64,000 bases of DNA from Pseudomonadota bacterium (GTDB lineage: Bacteria > Pseudomonadota > Gammaproteobacteria > QQUJ01): assembly GCA_008501635.1 (NCBI GenBank), contig QQUJ01000012.1, forward strand, positions 28,612-92,611, given 5' to 3'. The position numbers were made by a program, and so were the translations under genes. The notes under the pieces were generated by a model. That model did not search any database and was not told the DNA's origin. It saw nothing but the letters and a program-made list of their open reading frames with translations. Positions 28,887 to 37,510 of this stretch are shown here, piece by piece (the stretch's first letter is position 1; each line of letters starts with the position of its first letter).

Positions 28887-31757
28887 TCAGCGCCCCAGCC
28901 ACCGTCTGATACGCGCCATCCCGCCGGTGCCCGTCATCCCCGGCGGCTCGCCCGGTGAAGCGAACTGCGGCTCGGTATGCTCGGGCTCGTTGGGTTGCGC
29001 CGGGTAGATGCGCACGCGCAGGTCGTACCACGCCGCCTGCCCGGTGACGGGATCGGAGTTGGAGACGTGGTCGCCCGCCGGATTGGGCGGAAGCTCTTCG
29101 TTGATCAGGTGGTTGAGCAGAAAGCCCTTGCGCGCCTCGTCGGCATCGGGTGTCAGACCCCATGCTCCCGCCCCCTTGCCGATGGCGTTCCAGGTCCACA
29201 CCGTGTTGGGTTCCACCGCCTCGCTGTGGCGGCAGATACAGCGCACCCGTCCAGTGGGAGACTCGACCCATACCCAGTCGCCATCGGCGAGGTTTTTCAC
29301 ACGCGCCGTGCGTGGATTGACGAACAGCGCATTGTAGCTGTGGATCTGGCGCAGCCAGGCGTTCTGCGAATCCCACGAGTGGTACATGGCCATGGGCCGT
29401 TGCGTGACGGCGTGCAGCGGATACTCGCTGCGGTCGATCAACTGCTGCTCCAGCGGTTCGTAGTAGAACGGCAGTGGATCGAAATAGGTTTTCAATCGCT
29501 CGCGCAGCTGCTCGGGCGGCTTGCGCGTATCGCCGCGCCCCATGGCGGCGAGGCGGAACTTCTGCAGCACTTCGGAGTAGATGTGCAGATTGATCGGCTC
29601 GGCGTAGCGGATCAGCGCATGATGGCGCGCCCACTGCAGATAGCCCTTGTTCCAGTTGCGCATGTACTGGTAGCTGCGCAGCAATTCATAGTGGAAGTGG
29701 CAGTTGTTCTTTTCGTACATTTCCCACTGGCGCGGATTGGGTTCGCCGCGCATGAACTTCTCCCCGCCCTTGCCGCGCCAACCGGCAAGAAAGCCGATCC
29801 CGGAACCGGGTTCGGTTTCGAAGTTGGTGATGAAATCGGGATAGTCGCGGAACTTGCGCTTGCCCTCTTTGGTGACGAAAGCGGGCAGCTTGAGCCGCGT
29901 GCCGAGTTCGATGAGCACCTCCTGAAACGGTTTGCACTCGCCGGTAGGCGGCACCACCGGGATGCGCACCGAATCGACCGGACCGTCGAATTCGGAGATG
30001 GGCCGGTCGAGCATCGACATCACGTCGTGGCGTTCGAGATAGGTCGTGTCGGGCAGCACCAGATCGGCGAAGGCCACGGTCTCGGAATGGAAGGCATCGC
30101 ACACCACCAGAAACGGGATCTTGTACTCGCCGTTCTCGTCGGTGTCGGCGAGCATGCGCCGCGCCTCCTGAGTGTTCATCGATGAGTTCCACGCCATGTT
30201 GGCCATGAACAGCAGCAGCGTGTCGATGGGATAGGGATCGCCGCGCCAGGCGTTGGTGATGGCGTTGTGCATCAGACCGTGCACCGCCAGCGGATACTCC
30301 CACGAGAAGGCCTTGTCGATGCGCAGCGGATTGCCGTCGTAGTCGACGGCGAGATCATCGGGGTCGGCGGGCCAGCCCAGTGGCATGCCATCCAGCGGCT
30401 GACCGGGGATCACCGCCTCGGGCGTGTTGGGCGGTTTCGCACAGGGCGGTATGGGACGCGGAAACGGCGCCCGGTGCCGAAATCCGCCGGGCCGGTCGAT
30501 GGTGCCCAGCAGACTCATCAGGATCGCCAGCGCGCGGATGGTGTGAAAACCGTTGGAGTGCGCCGCCAGTCCGCGCATGGCGTGAAAGGCCACCGGATTG
30601 CCGGTGACGGTCTCGTGCTCGTTGTCCCAGCAGTCGGTCCAGGCGATGGGCAGCTCGATCTTCTGATCGCGCGCGGTGACACCCATCTCCTGCGCCAGGC
30701 GGCGAATGGTCTGCGCCGGAATGCCGGTGATGCGCGCTGCCCACTCTGGCGTGTAGTCGGCGAGGCGCTCCTGAAGCAACTGAAAGGCCGGTTTGACCGG
30801 CGTACCGTCCTTGAGGCTGAACTCGCCCAGCAGGCGCGGATCGACACCCTTCTCACGCGCGGCGCGGGCAACGTTGAGGTTGCGGTCCCACCACAGCTTG
30901 TTCTGCGGATCGAAGCACCCCTCGTCGGGCGGCACCTCGTAGCGCACGAACATGCCGAACTCGCTGCTGGCCTCATCCAGGTTCACCAGTTCGGCGGCAT
31001 TGGTGTATTGCACCAGGAACTCGCGGTCGAAGAGCCCCTGGCGGATCAGTTCGTGATTGAGTGCCAGCAGCAGCGCGCCGTCGGTGCCGGGCTTGATCGG
31101 CACCCACTCGTCGGCGATGGCCGAGTAGCCGGTGCGCACCGGATTGATGGAGATGAAGCGCCCACCGGCCCGTTTGAACTGGCTGATGGCGATCTTCATC
31201 GGATTGGAGTGGTGATCCTCGGCGGTGCCGAGCATCACGAACAGCTTGGCGCGCTCCAGATCCGGCCCGCCGAACTCCCAGAACGAGCCGCCGATGGTGT
31301 AGATCATCCCGGCCGCCATGTTCACCGAGCAGAAGCCGCCGTGGGCCGCATAGTTCGGAGTCCCGAACTGCTTGGCGAAGAGCCCGGTCAGCGCCTGCAT
31401 CTGGTCGCGCCCGGTGAAGAGCGCGAACTTCTTCGGATCGGCCTGGCGCAGTTTGCCGAGCCGCTCTTCGAGCATCTGGAACGCCTCGTACCAGGAGATC
31501 GCCTCGAACTGCCCCTCACCGCGCCTGGCACCCACCTTGCGGCGCAGCGGTTTGGTCAGCCGCGCGGGGGATTTCTGCTTCATGATCCCCGAAGCCCCCT
31601 TGGCGCAGAGCACCCCCTTGTTGAGCGGATGGTCCGGGTTGCCCTCGATGTAGCGCACCTCGCCCGCTTCTAGCGTTACGCGGATGCCGCACCGACAGGC
31701 GCACATGTAACAGGTGGTGTTCTTGACCTCGCGGTGAGGGCTCGCTGTGTGGGTCAT
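28887..31757 (-). CDS. soeA: Sulfite dehydrogenase (SoeABC-type) molybdopterin catalytic subunit
   Basis: A 956-residue bis-MGD oxidoreductase. The N-terminal [4Fe-4S] motif is CYMCACRC with a fourth Cys in GVLCAKGASG. The Mo-ligand region reads AHGGFCSVNMAAG, where Cys is the likely ligand, as in the polysulfide/thiosulfate/sulfite group. MGD-binding motifs include LGTAEDHHSNP and VLPDTTYLERHD, and the C-terminal domain starts at HSYNALFVNPRTA. There is no twin-arginine signal, which places it in the cytoplasm and favours sulfite oxidation to sulfate by SoeABC over periplasmic PhsA or PsrA. The ATG 22 codons into the longest frame is preferred because it begins just before the Fe-S motif. 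Confidence 0.85.
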   Translation of the reverse strand: MTHTASPHREVKNTTCYMCACRCGIRVTLEAGEVRYIEGNPDHPLNKGVLCAKGASGIMKQKSPARLTKPLRRKVGARRGEGQFEAISWYEAFQMLEERLGKLRQADPKKFALFTGRDQMQALTGLFAKQFGTPNYAAHGGFCSVNMAAGMIYTIGGSFWEFGGPDLERAKLFVMLGTAEDHHSNPMKIAISQFKRAGGRFISINPVRTGYSAIADEWVPIKPGTDGALLLALNHELIRQGLFDREFLVQYTNAAELVNLDEASSEFGMFVRYEVPPDEGCFDPQNKLWWDRNLNVARAAREKGVDPRLLGEFSLKDGTPVKPAFQLLQERLADYTPEWAARITGIPAQTIRRLAQEMGVTARDQKIELPIAWTDCWDNEHETVTGNPVAFHAMRGLAAHSNGFHTIRALAILMSLLGTIDRPGGFRHRAPFPRPIPPCAKPPNTPEAVIPGQPLDGMPLGWPADPDDLAVDYDGNPLRIDKAFSWEYPLAVHGLMHNAITNAWRGDPYPIDTLLLFMANMAWNSSMNTQEARRMLADTDENGEYKIPFLVVCDAFHSETVAFADLVLPDTTYLERHDVMSMLDRPISEFDGPVDSVRIPVVPPTGECKPFQEVLIELGTRLKLPAFVTKEGKRKFRDYPDFITNFETEPGSGIGFLAGWRGKGGEKFMRGEPNPRQWEMYEKNNCHFHYELLRSYQYMRNWNKGYLQWARHHALIRYAEPINLHIYSEVLQKFRLAAMGRGDTRKPPEQLRERLKTYFDPLPFYYEPLEQQLIDRSEYPLHAVTQRPMAMYHSWDSQNAWLRQIHSYNALFVNPRTARVKNLADGDWVWVESPTGRVRCICRHSEAVEPNTVWTWNAIGKGAGAWGLTPDADEARKGFLLNHLINEELPPNPAGDHVSNSDPVTGQAAWYDLRVRIYPAQPNEPEHTEPQFASPGEPPGMTGTGGMARIRRWLGR

Positions 31758-32110
31758 GGGTCGCAGGAAAGATGAGAACGATTTGCAACAGTCTGGTAGG
31801 TCGCCCCGCGGATAGCCAAACAAATCTCTCTATTCGCCTATTACGACCATCTATTCCATAAGGGAATTTTCGGAGATTCTTATATAGCGGGTTGTATAGG
31901 CTCTGCAACCAACATCGTCTTTCCCGCGAAAGCGGGAGGAGTGGCGCAGGGATGCGCCGTTTACGAAGCCAAGGAAGCAATCGCGTCGTTCCCGATTTGT
32001 GGATCCCCGCTTAGCTGGAAGTGTATTTCTGACACGGCGAAGCTGAGCTTGCAGAAAAAAGAACGGGGCCATTAGGCCCCGTCTGTAATTTATTGGCGTG
32101 CGGCCGACCC
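31758..32110. other. Intergenic region between soeA and the PEP-CTERM gene
   Basis: This 353-base spacer contains the soeA promoter region, a TTCCCGCGAAAGCGGGA palindrome near 31920, a GGCGCAGGGATGCGCC palindrome near 31944 (also found near 23699) and, at its end, the terminator of the PEP-CTERM gene. No ORF is convincing. Confidence 0.6.
32055..32083 (-). terminator. Intrinsic terminator of the PEP-CTERM gene
   Basis: On the minus strand a perfect 8-bp stem (ACGGGGCC / GGCCCCGT, four-base loop) is followed by TCTTTTTT. It begins 28 bases after the stop codon at 32111. Confidence 0.88.
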
Positions 32111-32704
32111 TCAAACTCGACGACGCCCCTTCATCACTATTCCCATAACCAGCAGGCTGATGCCCATCAGAGTCAGGGGCGTGGGCTCAGACACGGAAGT
32201 CGCATTGCGGCCCCAGATCGAGACATGGGAGATCGCACCCTGATTCGGCCAGAAATTCTCCAGGCGAATATCCTCCATACCGTCCCACGATGCAAGGTTA
32301 TAGAAGTAATAACCGGGGCTTGCGTTACCATCCTTGACCGCCAGGTAGCATTCCGGGCAATTGATATTGCCTGCACCTTCCTGCTCAATCAGTGCGTTTG
32401 AGGGATCACGCGCCGTGTTGGAAAACGTGGTGCTATACCAACCTGCAAAACTGCCCTCTTCTCGCACCAGCGGAATTTCCAGCTCTCGATCGAAACCCCA
32501 CTCAGCTTTGTAAAGCAGCGCGAGAGACGGATCGGAGGCAAGCCCAAACGCATCGTAGATACACCCGGGCTCACAATTACGAGGCCCGAAACTGTGCCCC
32601 GGTATCATATCGCCGGGATTCAGCACCAAGGCGCGTGCCGGAGTCCCGAACAGCAGCAGTGTCGTCGCGACAACTGCAAACAGCGCCTTCCCGATATTCA
32701 TCAC
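32111..32704 (-). CDS. PEP-CTERM sorting-domain protein
   Basis: A 197-residue exported protein with a signal peptide (ALFAVVATTLLLFGTPARA) and a C-terminal sorting tag: SEPTPLTLMGISLLVMG followed by KGRRRV. That is the Pro-Glu-Pro-type motif, membrane helix and basic tail recognised by exosortase; here the first residue of the motif is Ser rather than Val. The mature part has two Cys pairs (CEPGC and CPEC) and a jelly-roll-like composition. Such proteins are usually surface or matrix components. No exosortase is in the window. Confidence 0.85.
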   Translation of the reverse strand: MMNIGKALFAVVATTLLLFGTPARALVLNPGDMIPGHSFGPRNCEPGCIYDAFGLASDPSLALLYKAEWGFDRELEIPLVREEGSFAGWYSTTFSNTARDPSNALIEQEGAGNINCPECYLAVKDGNASPGYYFYNLASWDGMEDIRLENFWPNQGAISHVSIWGRNATSVSEPTPLTLMGISLLVMGIVMKGRRRV

Positions 32705-33366
32705 ACAGTCTCCAAAACTTTTACGCTAACTTATCAGAGCATTAAATGTACCAATATATGCAACACTCTGTTTTACTTGATGTTTTCCCGCAGGTATCGA
32801 TCGAAGCTCAGCCTGCCATGGCAGAAAATGTAAGATATCCCGACACATTAATGCGGCTTTTTCACCTCGTTTCGCCGGCCATCTACCAGAAAAACCCTCC
32901 TCTGCACCTCACGCCTCCCCACCAGCCGGCGATCTTTACAATCGTCCTCCGCTGGAAAACCATTTAAGGCATTGTTCTTACAATCTATTTTTTTATGCTC
33001 GCCACCCTGGCCATCAACCAAGCGGTTGAAACCAAATATGCCCCAAAACGATCCGGGCGTCTTTTGGTGACTGTAAGACTTTTCGACACCCGATCAATGC
33101 AATGCGCCGTTGCATCCCCACCACTCTGATTCCCGGCAGTGGCCGCCGAAAGAGTCTCTCGCCTGCAACGGCAGCGCAGTAAGGCGCCCACCGTGAGTTA
33201 CTCGTGGATTTGCGCCGATGCGGCAACGGACACCCAAACGGTAAGGCAAGCTATCAGCCACGACTTTACAGATCTTTACATCCGCGACAAACAAGAGAAA
33301 CCACACCCTTTTATGGTGGACCCCGAGGTTGAAACAAACCATGGCAAGACACATAGGAGATGCACC
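32705..33366. other. AT-richer intergenic region upstream of the Spy-like gene
   Basis: This 662-base stretch separates the PEP-CTERM gene from the Cpx-like unit. The left half (32705-33010) is visibly richer in A and T than its surroundings, with short ORFs lacking ribosome-binding sites. The right half carries the CpxR-like site. No protein-coding gene can be supported; a small RNA cannot be excluded. Confidence 0.5.
33265..33279 (-). promoter_or_regulatory. CpxR-like binding site upstream of spy
   Basis: On the minus strand the sequence is GTAAA-GATCT-GTAAA, an exact match to the CpxR consensus GTAAA(N5)GTAAA. It lies 88 bases before the Spy-like start, in front of a unit that encodes its own OmpR-class regulator and kinase. 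The 10-bp spacing of the half-sites fits tandem binding on one DNA face. Confidence 0.65.
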
Positions 33367-33963
33367 ATGAACGAACAGAATACCCACGACAATGACACTC
33401 GCAACACCCCCGTATCGCCGAAAAAACCTGCGCGCCGTCGTTGGTTGGGCTATACCCTGGCCGGACTCGCCGGCATTCTCGGCGTCACCACAGTGACGGC
33501 CATTGCCAAAGGCGGTCCCGACGGCTGGTGTCGCGATGGCGGTGGTTACGAGCGCATGCACTGGGGCGGTGACAAGCAGCGCGGTGGCGGCTTCGACCCG
33601 GAGAAGGCGCGTGGGTTTGCCGAACGCAAGGCAGATCGTCTGCTCTACGAACTCGATGCAACGCCCGAACAGCGCCAACAGGTGAAGGAGATTCTCGGCA
33701 AGGCCTTCGCCGACATGGGCGACAAACGTGGTCAGCGCCAGCAAGACCGCCAAGCCTTTATCGAGATCCTGAGCCAGCCGGAGATCGATCGTGCCAAGTT
33801 GCAGGCGCTGCGCAGCGAGCGGATACAGGAGATGGCGCAGAGATCGGAGCGCATGACACAAGCCTTCGCCGATGCCGCCGAGGTGCTGACACCCGAACAG
33901 CGCGCCAAACTGGGCGAGGTGATCGGTCAGCGCGGTTTTGGACCGGGGCGCCATCGTCGGTAG
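33367..33963 (+). CDS. Spy/CpxP-family periplasmic chaperone
   Basis: A 198-residue protein with a basic N-terminus and one hydrophobic segment (GYTLAGLAGILGVTTVTAIA), followed by a Gly-rich linker and an all-helical domain. The family repeats are recognisable: LDATPEQRQQVKEIL and LTPEQRAKLGEVIG, versions of the LTxxQ motif. Spy and CpxP bind unfolded periplasmic proteins, and CpxP also restrains CpxA. The long N-terminus may make it membrane-anchored. GGAG lies eight bases before the ATG. The gene leads a unit with a two-component system. Confidence 0.85.
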   Translation: MNEQNTHDNDTRNTPVSPKKPARRRWLGYTLAGLAGILGVTTVTAIAKGGPDGWCRDGGGYERMHWGGDKQRGGGFDPEKARGFAERKADRLLYELDATPEQRQQVKEILGKAFADMGDKRGQRQQDRQAFIEILSQPEIDRAKLQALRSERIQEMAQRSERMTQAFADAAEVLTPEQRAKLGEVIGQRGFGPGRHRR

Positions 33964-34001
33964 TCGCCGATCGCAACTCGGATTAATCGTCGACATATGC
34001 T

Positions 34002-34024
34002 GGGGCGGGTACCAAACCCGCCCC
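34002..34024. other. Intercistronic hairpin between spy and cytochrome b561
   Basis: GGGGCGGGT, a five-base loop and ACCCGCCCC form a perfect 9-bp stem. There is no following T-run, so it would attenuate or protect the upstream mRNA segment rather than fully terminate, allowing higher expression of the chaperone than of the genes downstream. Confidence 0.55.
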
Positions 34025-34079
34025 GGTTTCGTATAAGTTGGTGACCCTGTTCGCTGTTTCTCAATTCGGAGGAATCTAC

Positions 34080-34619
34080 ATGTCGCCGTCGCGTTATCAT
34101 CCAACCCTCGTCGTACTGCATTGGCTGTTGGCCTTCCTGGTCATCTTCTCCCTCGGGATGGGGACGTTCGTACTGACGGCGCTCCCCAATGATTCTCCTG
34201 ACAAGCTCTTCGCGCTGGGCGGCCACATGGTCGCGGGTCTCCTTATCCTCACTCTCATGGTGATTCGCTTCGCAGTGCGCAGCTTCACGCAGAAACCGCA
34301 ACCTGCTTCCACCGGCAATCCGCTCTTGGACAAGATCGCCGTGCTTAACCACTACGCACTCTACCTTCTGGTCATCCTGATGGCTGCCAGCGGCATCGCC
34401 ACCTCGGTACAGGCGGGTCTTCCCGATATCGTCTTCGGCGGTTCCGGCGCGCCGTTGCCGGACAGCTTTGCGATCTATACCCCGCGTGTCGCACACGGCA
34501 TCATCGCGAAGTTGCTGCTGGCGATCGTGGCGCTGCACGCGCTGGCCGCGCTCTACCACCAGTTCGTGCGCAAGGACAATCTGCTGGCCCGTATGTGGTT
34601 TGGGCAGCGCTCCGGGTAG
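34080..34619 (+). CDS. Cytochrome b561
   Basis: A 179-residue membrane cytochrome with four hydrophobic helices. Candidate heme-ligand histidines are in VVLHWLLAF, GGHMVAGLL, VLNHYALYL and ALHALAALYHQF, the usual pairing for bacterial YodB/CybB-type b561, which passes electrons between quinones and periplasmic acceptors. GGAGG lies six bases before the ATG. It sits between the Spy-like gene and the response regulator, with 29 bases to the latter, so it appears part of the same unit. Confidence 0.92.
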   Translation: MSPSRYHPTLVVLHWLLAFLVIFSLGMGTFVLTALPNDSPDKLFALGGHMVAGLLILTLMVIRFAVRSFTQKPQPASTGNPLLDKIAVLNHYALYLLVILMAASGIATSVQAGLPDIVFGGSGAPLPDSFAIYTPRVAHGIIAKLLLAIVALHALAALYHQFVRKDNLLARMWFGQRSG

Positions 34620-34648
34620 CTGGAGCAACGCAAGAGATTCCCCAAACC

Positions 34649-35344
34649 ATGGCGCTACAGGTATTGATGATCGAGGATGACGAACAGCTCGCCGCCATGG
34701 TGCGCGAGTATCTCGCGCAATCGGCATTGCAAGTCACACACCGCGCCACCGCCGGCGCCGGTGTCGAGGCCGTGGCGCACAACGATTACGATGCTGTCAT
34801 CCTCGATATCATGCTGCCCGATTTCGATGGTTTTGAGGCATGCCGCCGTATTCGAGCGCACTCCGACGTCCCCATCCTGATGCTCACCGCGCGCGGTGAT
34901 GCCGAGGATCGCATCGTCGGCCTGGAGATCGGCGCCGATGACTACCTGCCGAAACCCTTCAACCCGCGCGAACTGCTGGCGCGGCTGCGCGCAATTCTGC
35001 GCCGTCGCGCGGCAACCGATGCGCCGACGCAGCCGCTGTTGCGCTTCGGGCGATTGACCATCGACCGCGATGCGCATGCGGTGCGGCTCGATGGCGAGGA
35101 GCAACCGTTGACCGGGTATCAGTTCGATCTGCTCGCAACGCTCGCCGAAAATGCGGGCCGTGTCCTTTCGCGCGATCAGCTGATGGATCATCTGCGTGGA
35201 CAGGAGCTGGAGGCCTTCGATCGCAGTATCGATGTGCATATCTCGCGCATCCGTGCAGCCATCGAAGACGACCCCAAACACCCGCGCCGCATACTCACCG
35301 TTCGCGGCACCGGTTATCTGTTTGCAAAGAAACAGGATGAATAG
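34649..35344 (+). CDS. OmpR-family response regulator (CpxR/RstA type)
   Basis: A 231-residue regulator: receiver domain 1-120 with acid pocket ED(9-11), phosphoacceptor D53 in VILDIMLPD, Thr in LTARG and Lys in LPKPF; then a winged-helix DNA-binding domain from about 130 (LTGYQFDLLATLAENAGRVL, ending RGTGYLF). Together with the kinase downstream it makes a complete two-component system. A CpxR-like site upstream of the Spy gene suggests it controls its own unit. The longer in-frame start is inside cytochrome b561 and is not used. Confidence 0.94.
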   Translation: MALQVLMIEDDEQLAAMVREYLAQSALQVTHRATAGAGVEAVAHNDYDAVILDIMLPDFDGFEACRRIRAHSDVPILMLTARGDAEDRIVGLEIGADDYLPKPFNPRELLARLRAILRRRAATDAPTQPLLRFGRLTIDRDAHAVRLDGEEQPLTGYQFDLLATLAENAGRVLSRDQLMDHLRGQELEAFDRSIDVHISRIRAAIEDDPKHPRRILTVRGTGYLFAKKQDE

Positions 35345-35349
35345 CACCT

Positions 35350-35421
35350 GTAGGAGCGGCGGAAGCCGCGACATACTGTTATCGATGCGCCATGCCCTAT
35401 CGCGGCCGCAGCCGCTCCTGC
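35350..35421. repeat. GTAGGAGCGG palindromic repeat between regulator and kinase
   Basis: GTAGGAGCGGCGGAAGCCGCG is paired with CGCGGCCGCAGCCGCTCCTG over 72 bases. It fills the 90-base gap between the two-component genes and may reduce kinase expression relative to the regulator. Confidence 0.85.
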
Positions 35422-35434
35422 ACTGATAGTACAA

Positions 35435-36703
35435 ATGCGCCGACTCTATCTGCACATCTATCTCACCTTTCTCGGCATCCTCGTCGTGTTCGCGGTACTG
35501 GCCGCGATCGCCTGGTGGAGCACCCATGATGAACGCGACGCTACGCACCTGCTGGAGGGGATCGGCGGTGTGCTTGGCGAAGTGTTGCCACCGCCACGGG
35601 CACCGGCGGAAGACGTGCAGGCGGTGCTCGATCGATTGGGTAAGCGCTTCAAGGCCAACATCACGCTGCGCACGCCCGACGGGCGCATGATCGGTTCGGT
35701 GGGCAGGCCGCTGCCCGCGCCGCCTCCCGGCCGACGTCATAGCGGATGGATGAAGGCCCCCGGCCGTGGTCCGGTCTTTGCCATCGCACTACCCGACCAG
35801 CGCTGGGCCATCGTGCGCCCCGAGCGCCCGGGACCGGGCAATCGCGCCATCGGTTTTATCGCCATCATCGTGCTGCTACTGACTGCCATCGGCATCGGCG
35901 CCTACCCGATGACGCGGCGACTCACCGGCAGGCTGGAGCGCCTGCAGAGCCACGTCGATCACATCGGCAACGGCGATCTCGCCGCTCGTGTCGAGGTCGA
36001 GGGCAAAGATGAGATCGCCGCGCTGGCGCGCAGCTTCAACCGGGCGACCGAACGCATCCAACGGCTGATGATGGCGCAGAAAGAGATGCTGGCCAGCGCA
36101 TCGCACGAGTTGCGCTCGCCGTTGACGCGCATCCGCATGGCGGTCGAATTGCTGGCCGGCGACGATCGCGAAGAACTGCGCGAACGCGTCGCCCGGGACA
36201 TCGCGGATCTCGATGACCTGATCGAAGAGCTGCTAATGGCGAGTCGGCTCGATCGTGTCGACGAGCTGCAGATGCGCGATGATGTGGATCTGCTGGCGCT
36301 GGCGGTGGAAGAGGCGGCGCGCGTCGATGCCGAGGTGAGCGGCGACTCGACCGTGGTCAACGGCGATCCACGTCTGTTGCGACGGCTGCTACGGAATCTT
36401 CTGGAGAACGCACGGCGTTATGGCAACGGTTCACCCATCGACGTCGAGGTAACGGCGCGGGCGGACGGCGCGGTGATCCGCGTTCTCGACCGCGGCCCCG
36501 GCATCCCCGCCGATGAGCACGAGCGTATCTTCCAACCCTTCTACCGACGCCCGGGGATGCGCGAAGGCATCGATAAAGGGGTGGGTCTGGGACTGGCGCT
36601 GGTACGCCAGATCGCCCACCGTCATGGCGGCGATGTCGTATGCCGGGATCGCGAGGGTGGCGGCACCTGTTTTGAAGTAACATTGCGCGAGACCCCCGAC
36701 TGA
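35435..36703 (+). CDS. Sensor histidine kinase (CpxA-like)
   Basis: A 422-residue inner-membrane kinase. A first membrane helix (IYLTFLGILVVFAVLAAIAWW) is followed by a periplasmic sensor of about 120 residues, a second helix (FIAIIVLLLTAIGIGAYPM), a HAMP linker, a HisKA domain with H224 in SASHELRSPLTRIR, and a HATPase domain with N-box NLLENARRYGNG and G-boxes DRGPGIP and GVGLGLALV. It should phosphorylate the response regulator encoded upstream in response to envelope conditions. Confidence 0.94.
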   Translation: MRRLYLHIYLTFLGILVVFAVLAAIAWWSTHDERDATHLLEGIGGVLGEVLPPPRAPAEDVQAVLDRLGKRFKANITLRTPDGRMIGSVGRPLPAPPPGRRHSGWMKAPGRGPVFAIALPDQRWAIVRPERPGPGNRAIGFIAIIVLLLTAIGIGAYPMTRRLTGRLERLQSHVDHIGNGDLAARVEVEGKDEIAALARSFNRATERIQRLMMAQKEMLASASHELRSPLTRIRMAVELLAGDDREELRERVARDIADLDDLIEELLMASRLDRVDELQMRDDVDLLALAVEEAARVDAEVSGDSTVVNGDPRLLRRLLRNLLENARRYGNGSPIDVEVTARADGAVIRVLDRGPGIPADEHERIFQPFYRRPGMREGIDKGVGLGLALVRQIAHRHGGDVVCRDREGGGTCFEVTLRETPD

Positions 36704-36724
36704 TCGGCTACCCGCCGCAACCGC

Positions 36725-37435
36725 ATGCTGTTGAAAGATTTTGTCTATCGCTACCCGTTTCTCGTTTCCATTGCGCTGGCCGGCGCGATCCTGCTCGCTC
36801 TGTTCGGGCTTCCACGCCTGGCCCACGATGGACTCGAGGCGTGCGATCAGCTGGGTCGCACACCCCTTATCGCGGCAGCGGAGCAAGGCGACAGGGAGAC
36901 AGTGGTTGCCTTGCTGCGCAGGGGCGCCATCGTCGAATCACGCGACAACTGCCGCTGGACCGCGCTGATGAAAGCGGCCGCCGGCGGGCACCTCGACATC
37001 GCCCGGCAACTGCTCGATGTGCGCGCCTTCATCGACCACCGTGACAAAGCCGGTTACTCGTCATTGATGGTGGCGGTGGTCAACGGTCACGCGCCGGTGG
37101 TGGCGCTGCTGATCGAACGCGGAGCCCGGCTCGATTTCGCCGACGACAACCTGGGTTGGACGGCGTTGATCTGGGCGGCAAAAGACGGACGCCCGGGAAT
37201 TGTTCGCCATCTGCTGGCCGGCGGCGCCGAGATCGATGACGCCGATCGGAAAGGAAACACGCCTCTGATGTGGGCCGCGCGCGGAGGCCACGCCAGTGTC
37301 ATCGAACAGCTTCTGGAGGTGGGCGCCGACCCACGACTCACCAACCATGCCGGTCAGTCAGCCGCGGATCTCGCCAGCGTGGGCAGGCACCCGGAGCTTG
37401 CGCGCCGCCTCACATCGTATTTGAGCACCCGCTGA
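36725..37435 (+). CDS. Ankyrin-repeat protein with N-terminal membrane helix
   Basis: A 236-residue protein with an N-terminal signal anchor (FLVSIALAGAILLALFGL) and about five ankyrin repeats (GRTPLIAAAEQGDRETVVALL, WTALMKAAAGGHLDIARQLL, YSSLMVAVVNGHAPVVALLI, WTALIWAAKDGRPGIVRHLL, TPLMWAARGGHASVIEQLL). The repeats are probably periplasmic. Ankyrin proteins mediate protein contacts; the partner is unknown. It follows the kinase by 21 bases and is probably the last gene of the Cpx-like unit. Confidence 0.92.
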   Translation: MLLKDFVYRYPFLVSIALAGAILLALFGLPRLAHDGLEACDQLGRTPLIAAAEQGDRETVVALLRRGAIVESRDNCRWTALMKAAAGGHLDIARQLLDVRAFIDHRDKAGYSSLMVAVVNGHAPVVALLIERGARLDFADDNLGWTALIWAAKDGRPGIVRHLLAGGAEIDDADRKGNTPLMWAARGGHASVIEQLLEVGADPRLTNHAGQSAADLASVGRHPELARRLTSYLSTR

Positions 37436-37510
37436 CAGCCGCCACACGCAGCCCTGTCTTTCACGCCATCGGCACCGTTTCACCCGATTCCAAACGCAAG
37501 CCGCTAACGC

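Noticed and set aside
28977..31673. Two long plus-strand ORFs (402 and 468 codons) opposite soeA
   Set aside because: Antisense shadows of a well-conserved molybdopterin enzyme; composition rich in His, Arg and Gly without motifs.
33094..34104. 336-codon minus-strand ORF over the Spy-like gene
   Set aside because: It overlaps the Spy gene with its LTxxQ repeats and strong ribosome-binding site; no independent support.
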